A stretch of DNA of 64,000 nucleotides from Streptomyces netropsis (GTDB taxonomy: Bacteria; Actinomycetota; Actinomycetes; Streptomycetales; Streptomycetaceae): contig NZ_JACHJG010000003.1 in the NCBI RefSeq assembly GCF_014203545.1, positions 496,001 to 560,000 on the forward strand. The letters are read 5' to 3'. Each line of letters starts with the position of its first letter. Positions within the stretch are counted from its first letter, which is position 1. The notes below the pieces were generated by a model. That model did no database searches, was not told the DNA's origin, and saw only the letters and a program-made list of their open reading frames with translations. The translations under genes and the position numbers were made by a program. Below are positions 58,273 through 64,000 of this stretch, one piece after another.

Positions 58273-59616
58273 ATGTCCGCACCACCCCCGGCCGACGACG
58301 GCACGCTCCGCCGGACGCTGTCCTTCCGGGACCTCGTCGTCTACGGCCTGCTGTTCATCGCCCCCATGGCGCCGGTCGGCGTCTTCGGCACGCTGGACGC
58401 GAAGTCGCACGGGGCCGTCGCGCTGGTCTATCTCGTGGCGACGGCCGCGATGGCCTTCACGGCGTTCTCGTACGCGCAGATGGTGCGGGTCGCCCCGCAG
58501 GCGGGGTCGGTGTTCACGTACGCGCGCCTGGGGCTCGGCGAGAGTGCGGGGTTCGTCGCCGGGTGGATGGCGATGCTGGACTATCTACTGATCCCGGCGG
58601 TCGCGTATCTCTTCTCCGGGATCGCGATGCACGCGCTCGTGCCGGGCGTCCATCAGTGGGTGTGGACGGCGATCGCCGTGGTCGTGACGACCGCGCTGAA
58701 CCTGTCGGGCGTACGGGCCGCGGCGCTGGTCGGCTTCCTGGTGCTGGCCATGGAGATCGTCGTGCTGCTGGTCTTCCTGGTCGCGGCGGTCGTCGCGCTG
58801 GCCCAGGACGGGGCGCGGCGGGGCTGGCTGTCGCCGCTGGTGGGCGAGGGCGGTTTCGCCATGACGGCAGTGCTGGGGGCGGTGTCGGTCGCGGTGCTCT
58901 CCTATCTGGGCTTCGACGCGATCGCCTCCTTCGCGGAGGAGGCGACGGGTGGTTCGGAGCGGGTGGCCCGGGCGGTGCTGACGTGTCTGGTGGTGGCGGG
59001 CGTGCTGTTCGTCGCGCAGACGTACCTCGCCTCGCTGCTCGCGCCGATGTCGCCGGCGGAGCTGGCGGCGAAGCCGGAGAACCAGGGCTCGGCCTTCTAC
59101 GACACGGTCGACTCGGCCACCGGGACGTGGCTGCACGACCTGGTGGCCGTCAGCAAGGCGATCGGCGCGGCCTTCGCCGCGCTGGCGGGCCAGGCGGCGG
59201 CCGGCCGGCTGCTGTTCGCCATGGCCCGCGACCGGCGGCTGCCGAACCTCCTGGCGAAGGTGGACCGCGGGTCGGGGGTGCCGCGCCTCGCGCTGCTGGC
59301 CGCGGCGGCGGTGACGCTGGTGGCGGCGGTGTGGGCCGCCCGGCGGGACGACGGGCTGGACCGGCTGGTGTCGGTGGTGGACGTGGGCGCGCTGGTCGCG
59401 TTCGCGCTGCTGCACCTGTCGGTGATCGGCTATTTCGCGGTCCACAAGCGGGACGGGGCGCCCCGCCCTGTGCGGCATGTGGTGCTGCCGCTGCTGGGGC
59501 TGGTGGTGACGATCGCGGTCATCGTCGAGGCGGCGGCCACGGCCCAGGTCGTCGGCGCGATCTGGCTGGCCGCCGGCCTGGGCGTGCTGGGCGCGCAGAC
59601 GCTACGGCGCGACTGA
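58273..59616 (+). CDS. APC superfamily amino-acid permease
   Basis: This 447-aa protein with about 12 TM segments starts [20 protein letters not shown], then [20 protein letters not shown]. It has APC family features: [40 protein letters not shown] and [20 protein letters not shown]. It probably transports an amino acid or amine by proton exchange. The ATG at 58273 follows a purine-rich GCGAGGGGGCC. The frame is open far upstream over ispH, which is not part of this gene. It is not closely similar to 45502-47169. Confidence 0.92.
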   Translation: MSAPPPADDGTLRRTLSFRDLVVYGLLFIAPMAPVGVFGTLDAKSHGAVALVYLVATAAMAFTAFSYAQMVRVAPQAGSVFTYARLGLGESAGFVAGWMAMLDYLLIPAVAYLFSGIAMHALVPGVHQWVWTAIAVVVTTALNLSGVRAAALVGFLVLAMEIVVLLVFLVAAVVALAQDGARRGWLSPLVGEGGFAMTAVLGAVSVAVLSYLGFDAIASFAEEATGGSERVARAVLTCLVVAGVLFVAQTYLASLLAPMSPAELAAKPENQGSAFYDTVDSATGTWLHDLVAVSKAIGAAFAALAGQAAAGRLLFAMARDRRLPNLLAKVDRGSGVPRLALLAAAAVTLVAAVWAARRDDGLDRLVSVVDVGALVAFALLHLSVIGYFAVHKRDGAPRPVRHVVLPLLGLVVTIAVIVEAAATAQVVGAIWLAAGLGVLGAQTLRRD

Positions 59617-59818
59617 CTCCATGAGACGTCGGACGTGCCGGGCGCCCGGCCCTTCCCCACCCGGGCGCCCGACCCTTCCCCACCCGGGGGCGCAGGCGCC
59701 GCAGGCCGACCGACGTGAGGGCCCGGACCCTCACCACCGCCGAATGCGGGAAACGACGCCGCAGGGGGCCACGGCCCGGACTCCCGCAGCACGCCGCACG
59801 GCGTCTACGCTCGACCCC

Positions 59819-61054
59819 ATGGCTCTCAACACGTCCCCCGAGGCCCCGATCCCCGTCGGTCAGGTGTCCCGGCTGATCGGCGGCTGGATCGACCGGCTGG
59901 GCGCCGTGTGGGTGGAGGGGCAGATCACCCAGCTGTCGAGGCGGCCCGGCGCGGGGGTCGTGTTCTTGACGCTGCGTGACCCCTCGCACGACATCTCCCT
60001 GTCCGTCACCTGCTACCGGGCCGTCTTCGACCAGGTCGCCGACGTCGTCTCGGAGGGCGCGCGCGTCGTCGTGCACGCCAAGCCGGAGTGGTACGCGCCG
60101 CGCGGCTCGCTGTCGCTGCGGGCGGCCGAGATCAAGCCGGTCGGGGTCGGGGAGCTGCTGGCGCGGCTGGAGCAGTTGAAGAAGTCCCTGGCCGCGGAGG
60201 GGCTGTTCGCCGCCGACCGCAAGCGGCCGCTGCCGTTCCTGCCGCAGCTCATCGGGCTGGTCTGCGGCCGGGCCTCCGCCGCCGAGCGCGATGTGCTGGA
60301 GAACGCCCGGCACCGCTGGCCCGCCGTGCGGTTCGAGGTGCGCAACGTCCCCGTGCAGGGCGTGCACGCCGTGCCGGGCGTCGTGGCGGCGATCGAGGAG
60401 CTGGACGCCGCGCCGGACGTGGATGTGATCATCGTGGCCCGCGGCGGCGGCAGCGTGGAGGACCTGCTGCCGTTCTCGGACGAGCAGCTCGTACGGACCG
60501 TGGCCGCGTGCCGTACGCCGCTGGTGTCGGCGATCGGCCATGAGCCGGACTCGCCGCTGCTCGATCTCGTCGCGGATCTGCGCGCCTCCACGCCCACCGA
60601 CGCGGCGAAGCGGGTCGTGCCGGACGTGGGTGAGGAGCTGGCCCGGGTCGGGCAGCTGCGCGAGCGCGCGCTGCGCTGCGTGACGGCGCACCTGGACCGC
60701 GAGGAGCGCGGCCTCGCGGCGGCGCGGGCGCGGCCGTGCATGGAGCGGCCGCAGCGGATGGTGGACGAGCGGGAGCAGCAGATCTCCGCGCTCGCGGACC
60801 GGGGCCGGCGCACGCTCGGGCATCTGCTGGACCGTGCGGACTCCGAGTTGGCGCACACCCGGGCGCGCGTGGTCGCGCTGTCCCCGGCGGCGACCCTGCG
60901 GCGCGGCTACGCGGTGCTCCAGCACGCGGACGGCTCGGTGGTGCGCGCCGCCGGCGAGGTGACGCCGGAGGAGGAGCTGCGGGCCCGGGTCGCGGAGGGT
61001 GAGTTCACGGTGCGGGCCATTGCCACGCCCCCCGCCGTCACACCGCCCGCATAG
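59819..61054 (+). CDS. xseA: Exodeoxyribonuclease VII large subunit
   Basis: The 411-aa product has an N-terminal OB-fold ([40 protein letters not shown]). The catalytic domain has [17 protein letters not shown] and the conserved [20 protein letters not shown] and [21 protein letters not shown] helical stalk follows. It degrades single-stranded DNA to oligonucleotides with XseB, whose ATG lies 10 nt after this stop. ATG at 59819 ([12 protein letters not shown]). Confidence 0.95.
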   Translation: MALNTSPEAPIPVGQVSRLIGGWIDRLGAVWVEGQITQLSRRPGAGVVFLTLRDPSHDISLSVTCYRAVFDQVADVVSEGARVVVHAKPEWYAPRGSLSLRAAEIKPVGVGELLARLEQLKKSLAAEGLFAADRKRPLPFLPQLIGLVCGRASAAERDVLENARHRWPAVRFEVRNVPVQGVHAVPGVVAAIEELDAAPDVDVIIVARGGGSVEDLLPFSDEQLVRTVAACRTPLVSAIGHEPDSPLLDLVADLRASTPTDAAKRVVPDVGEELARVGQLRERALRCVTAHLDREERGLAAARARPCMERPQRMVDEREQQISALADRGRRTLGHLLDRADSELAHTRARVVALSPAATLRRGYAVLQHADGSVVRAAGEVTPEEELRARVAEGEFTVRAIATPPAVTPPA

Positions 61055-61064
61055 GCTGGGGGAC

Positions 61065-61328
61065 ATGGCGAAGACGGGTGCGATGGCCGAGAACGAGGGT
61101 GTCCAGGGGGCCGGGGACGACGCCCTGGGGTACGAGCAGGCGCGGGACGAGCTGATCGACGTCGTCCGCCGCCTGGAGGCCGGTGGTACGTCGCTGGAGG
61201 AATCACTGGCCCTGTGGGAGCGGGGCGAGGCGCTGGCGAAGGTGTGCCGCCGCTGGCTGGACGGCGCGCGGGCGCGGCTCGACGCGGCGCTGGCGTCCGA
61301 GGGCGAGCAGTCCGCCGAGCAGGGCTGA
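61065..61328 (+). CDS. xseB: Exodeoxyribonuclease VII small subunit
   Basis: The 87-aa product shows the XseB coiled-coil pattern: [40 protein letters not shown] and [12 protein letters not shown]. Several XseB chains pack around the XseA stalk and are needed for activity. ATG at 61065, 10 nt after the xseA stop, with GGGGGA upstream; operon partner of xseA. Confidence 0.94.
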   Translation: MAKTGAMAENEGVQGAGDDALGYEQARDELIDVVRRLEAGGTSLEESLALWERGEALAKVCRRWLDGARARLDAALASEGEQSAEQG

Positions 61329-61378
61329 CCGCCCGGACCGACGGGATGTGAGACCGGTCACGGATCCCCACTTTTTAG

Positions 61379-61406
61379 TTGAAACTTCATACACCGCGCG
61401 TACAGT
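61379..61406 (+). promoter_or_regulatory. Candidate promoter of the nitroreductase gene (leaderless)
   Basis: TTGAAA (61379-61384) and TACAGT (61401-61406) are 16 nt apart, placing the transcript start at or next to the ATG (61414). No ribosome site precedes the ATG, so a leaderless mRNA is likely. The AGTTGAAACTT core around the -35 is near-palindromic and may bind a redox repressor. Confidence 0.5.
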
Positions 61407-61413
61407 GGTCCTC

Positions 61414-62004
61414 ATGACTCTCGCACTCGACGCCGCCGCCCAGGACCTGCTCTTCCGTGCGGCCCACACGGCCAACACCTTCACCGACGAGCCGGTGTCC
61501 GACGAGCAGGTCCAGGCCATCTACGACCTGGTCCAGTACGCGCCGACCGCCTTCAACTCGACGCCGCTGCGCGTAGTGCTGGTCCGCTCCGAGGAGGCCC
61601 GCGAGCGCCTCGTGTCGCACATGGCCGAGGGCAACCGCCCCAAGACCCGCACCGCGCCGCTGGTCGCGATCCTCGCCACGGACAACGAGTTCCACGAGGA
61701 GCTGCCGCACCTGATGCCGCACTTCCCGCAGGCGAAGGACCTCTTCTTCTCCGAGCGCCCCGCCCGTGAGGGTTCCGCCGCGCTCAACGGCGCCCTCCAG
61801 GCCGGTTACTTCATCCTGGGCATCCGCGCCGCCGGTCTGGCCGCGGGCCCGATGACCGGCTTCGACTTCGCCGGCGTCCAGAAGGAGTTCCTGGACGACG
61901 ACCACACGCCGCTGATGGTGATCAACATCGGCAAGCCGGGCGTCGACGCCAGCCACCCCCGCTCGCCGCGCCTGGCCTACGACCAGGTCGTCACGACCGT
62001 CTGA
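61414..62004 (+). CDS. Nitroreductase family protein, RutE/malonic-semialdehyde-reductase type
   Basis: This 196-aa FMN-dependent oxidoreductase has ANTFTDEPVSDEQVQAIYDL, YAPTAFNSTPLRVVLVRSEE and the C-terminal ASHPRSPRLAYDQVV, which match the RutE/HadB-type nitroreductases. FMN-binding residues lie near RAAHTANTF and the GIRAAGLAAGPMTGFDF loop. Reported family reactions include reduction of 3-hydroxypropanal-type aldehydes or malonic semialdehyde and nitro compounds; the substrate here is unknown. It sits downstream of xseAB with its own promoter. Confidence 0.92.
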   Translation: MTLALDAAAQDLLFRAAHTANTFTDEPVSDEQVQAIYDLVQYAPTAFNSTPLRVVLVRSEEARERLVSHMAEGNRPKTRTAPLVAILATDNEFHEELPHLMPHFPQAKDLFFSERPAREGSAALNGALQAGYFILGIRAAGLAAGPMTGFDFAGVQKEFLDDDHTPLMVINIGKPGVDASHPRSPRLAYDQVVTTV

Positions 62005-62030
62005 CCGTCTCCCCCCGACGGCAGACCCTC

Positions 62031-62061
62031 GCCCGTCCGCCTACCCCCCAGGCGGACGGGC
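62031..62061. terminator. Bidirectional terminator between the nitroreductase and DUF4245-like genes
   Basis: GCCCGTCCGCCT (62031-62042) pairs with AGGCGGACGGGC (62050-62061) over a C-rich 7-nt loop, between convergent stops at 62004 and 62077. Confidence 0.8.
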
Positions 62062-62076
62062 CGATGGCCGTCGCGC

Positions 62077-62646
62077 TCAGTTCGAAGGCCCGGAGCCAGG
62101 TGCCCCGGCCTTCGGGGCCTTCTCGGCCTTGAGCGCGGCGGCCATCTCCATGAGCCGCTCGTGCGAGGCGGTGCCCGTGACCACGGTGGTCACCCCGCGC
62201 TCCTCGCGCACCAGGGCGTTGTACTTCTCGCCCTCGTAGCGCTGCCAGGTGGCGTTCCCCACCCGCTCCGTCCTGCCCGTCTTCTCGGCCCGCTGACTGA
62301 CGGTGTTGATGAATCCGCGCGCCGGGCCGTCGCTCTGCTCGACCGCGACGTACTGCCGCTGCGGGTCGAGGAAGCCCAGGTGCCAGACCGTGCCGTCCTC
62401 GGTGCGCGCCCGGTACGAGACCGAGGTCGCGCGCCAGTCCTTGGCCAGCCCCTCGGGCGCCGCCACCGCGTACGGCGCCGCGCGCCGGGCCTGGTCCAGC
62501 TCCACGCGGTAGCCGACCGTCTTGATGGGGTCGTGGTCCTCGTTGTGCGGGATGAAGAGATAACTGACTACCGCCACGGGGATGACCACCGCCATCGACA
62601 GCATCATGTTCCGGATGGTCTGCGTCTTACCGTTCCTACCTGCCAC
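62077..62646 (-). CDS. DUF4245-like membrane-anchored protein
   Basis: This 189-aa protein starts at GTG 62646 (VAGRNGKTQTIRNMMLSMAV), preceded by AGGGGG. It has one N-terminal TM (MMLSMAVVIPVAVVSYLFIP) and an extracytoplasmic domain (ELDQARRAAPYAVAAPEGLA, VWHLGFLDPQRQYVAVEQSD). The pattern matches DUF4245 proteins, which in many actinobacteria lie next to glpX as here (divergent). Function unknown. Confidence 0.85.
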   Translation of the reverse strand: MAGRNGKTQTIRNMMLSMAVVIPVAVVSYLFIPHNEDHDPIKTVGYRVELDQARRAAPYAVAAPEGLAKDWRATSVSYRARTEDGTVWHLGFLDPQRQYVAVEQSDGPARGFINTVSQRAEKTGRTERVGNATWQRYEGEKYNALVREERGVTTVVTGTASHERLMEMAAALKAEKAPKAGAPGSGPSN

Positions 62647-62924
62647 GCCCCCTATCGTCCCCCATGCCCCGGCCGATCTTGACGGCGGTGCCCGGCCGGG
62701 CGCGCGGCGGCGGGCGACGGGCAAGACGCCGGCGGCATGCCGGATGCGCGGCGCGCGTCATCCGGCCATCGTTCGCAACCGCATCGCCCGCCTTGACGCC
62801 GCTCATGCGTGGGGCGCTCTGCTCACTCTCGCAATGAACCGATAAAGTCATCAGCACCCTCACCCTCCTGGCCCTTACGGGACAGAGGTCCCACGGCCGT
62901 CGCCGTACAGAAAGGTGCGTTCCG

Positions 62925-63956
62925 ATGACCGATCATCACCTGCCGTCCCAGCTCGAGGTCAGCCCCGAGGCCCCCGACCGCAACCTCGCACTCGAGCTCG
63001 TCCGGGTCACCGAGGCGGGCGCCATGGCGTCGGGCCGCTGGGTGGGCCGCGGTGACAAGAACGGCGCCGACGGCGCCGCGGTCAAGGCCATGCGGGCCCT
63101 GATCGGCACCGTTTCCATGAACGGTGTCGTCGTCATCGGCGAGGGCGAGAAGGACAACGCCCCGATGCTCTACAACGGCGAGCGGGTCGGCGACGGGACC
63201 GGCGCGGAGTGCGACGTCGCCGTGGACCCGGTCGACGGCACGACGCTGACCGCCAAGGGCATGGCCAACGCCGTCTCCGTCATGGCCGTCGCCGACCGCG
63301 GCTCCATGTTCGACCCGTCCGCCGTGTTCTACATGGACAAGCTGGTCACCGGCCCCGAGGCGGCCGACTACGTCGACATCAACGCCCCCGTGTCGGTCAA
63401 CATCCGTCGCGTCGCGAAGGCAAAGCACTCCTCGCCCGAGGACGTGACGGTCGTCGTCCTGGACCGCCCGCGCCACGACGGCATCGTCAAGGAGATCCGC
63501 GAGGCCGGCGCCCGCATCAAGTTCATCTCCGACGGCGACGTGGCCGGCGCGATCATGGCCGTCCGCGAGGGCACCGGCATCGACCTGCTGCTCGGTGTCG
63601 GCGGCACGCCCGAGGGCATCATCGCGGCCTGCGCGATCAAGTGCCTCGGCGGCACGATCCAGGCCAAGCTGTGGCCCAAGGACGACGAGGAGCGTCAGCG
63701 GGCGCTCGACGCGGGCCACGACCTCGACAAGGTCCTGCACACCAACGACCTCGTCAGCGGCGAGAACGTGTTCTTCGTCGCCACCGGCATCACCGACGGC
63801 GAGCTGCTGCGCGGCGTGCGCTACCGCGCGGAGACCGCGACCACGCAGTCGCTGGTCATGCGCTCCAAGTCCGGCACGATCCGGCAGATCGACTCCACGC
63901 ACCGGCTGTCGAAGCTGCGCGCGTACAGCACCGTCGACTTCGAGCGCCCCAGCTGA
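62925..63956 (+). CDS. glpX: Fructose-1,6-bisphosphatase class II GlpX
   Basis: The 343-aa enzyme has the GlpX metal- and phosphate-binding motifs [18 protein letters not shown] and [19 protein letters not shown], and later [20 protein letters not shown]. It converts fructose 1,6-bisphosphate to fructose 6-phosphate in gluconeogenesis. ATG at 62925 ([20 protein letters not shown]) follows GAAAGGTGCG. The gene is complete and ends 44 nt before the window edge. Confidence 0.96.
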   Translation: MTDHHLPSQLEVSPEAPDRNLALELVRVTEAGAMASGRWVGRGDKNGADGAAVKAMRALIGTVSMNGVVVIGEGEKDNAPMLYNGERVGDGTGAECDVAVDPVDGTTLTAKGMANAVSVMAVADRGSMFDPSAVFYMDKLVTGPEAADYVDINAPVSVNIRRVAKAKHSSPEDVTVVVLDRPRHDGIVKEIREAGARIKFISDGDVAGAIMAVREGTGIDLLLGVGGTPEGIIAACAIKCLGGTIQAKLWPKDDEERQRALDAGHDLDKVLHTNDLVSGENVFFVATGITDGELLRGVRYRAETATTQSLVMRSKSGTIRQIDSTHRLSKLRAYSTVDFERPS

Positions 63957-64000
63957 TCCGGGCCGACCCCCGCGCACAACGGGCCGGGCCCCGCCGTGAT

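Overview
The window is high-GC DNA with the codon bias, GTG/TTG starts, tight operons and gene order of a Streptomyces-type actinomycete chromosome. Supporting markers are the typA-lpqW pair, ychF, ppgK, ispH, xseAB and glpX, Scr1/DUF397 regulator pairs, and SpoIIE-type phosphatases. No rRNA, tRNA, IS element or CRISPR array was recognised. It reads as core chromosome interrupted by several small accessory islands.

Layout. 1-1821: end of one dipeptide/oligopeptide ABC operon (two ATPases). 1925-3499: a 27-residue precursor peptide ending in Pro-Tyr-Ser-Tyr-Tyr plus a cytochrome P450, which looks like a minimal cittilin-type RiPP pathway. 3500-9128: a complete dipeptide ABC operon on the minus strand. 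9524-20136: two paralogous polymorphic-toxin cassettes (small WXG100-like protein, large toxin, small accessory protein) with near-identical N-terminal parts but different C-terminal cargo. They are separated by a three-gene operon of tiny proteins, an Scr1/DUF397 regulator pair and a secreted TAP-type peptidase. 20247-24358: a T7SS-associated DUF6177-like gene, a small secreted protein, a YbaK-type deacylase, and a LysE exporter beside a 2-oxoglutarate amino-acid dioxygenase. 24629-30528: a second complete dipeptide ABC operon. 30984-34986: typA and lpqW. 35292-39234: succinate dehydrogenase (sdhCAB) with a small upstream gene. 39347-45303: TPM protein, SpoIIE-type phosphatase with a separate HATPase, Nudix hydrolase and a 59-aa protein. 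45502-48213: APC amino-acid permease and a GntR/UTRA regulator. 48449-50490: a caspase-like protease and an EACC1-like partner, a probable conflict or cell-death system. 50727-54386: Uma2-family genes (one broken), a lipoprotein beta-carbonic anhydrase and a membrane protein. This block abuts ychF, and a short duplicate of the ychF 3' end lies 1.7 kb away. 54509-63956: core genes ychF, a DUF6542-like gene, ppgK, ispH, an APC permease, xseA, xseB, a nitroreductase, a DUF4245-like gene and glpX.

Most notable are the candidate cittilin-like RiPP with a YSYY core, the paired toxin loci with swapped cargo (a GNAT fold in one, an unrecognised domain with an HEYVE motif in the other), and the caspase/EACC1 pair. 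Several small genes (27, 57 and 59 aa) were found by reading the sequence directly. Function is inferred from motifs and context only; no database search was possible.
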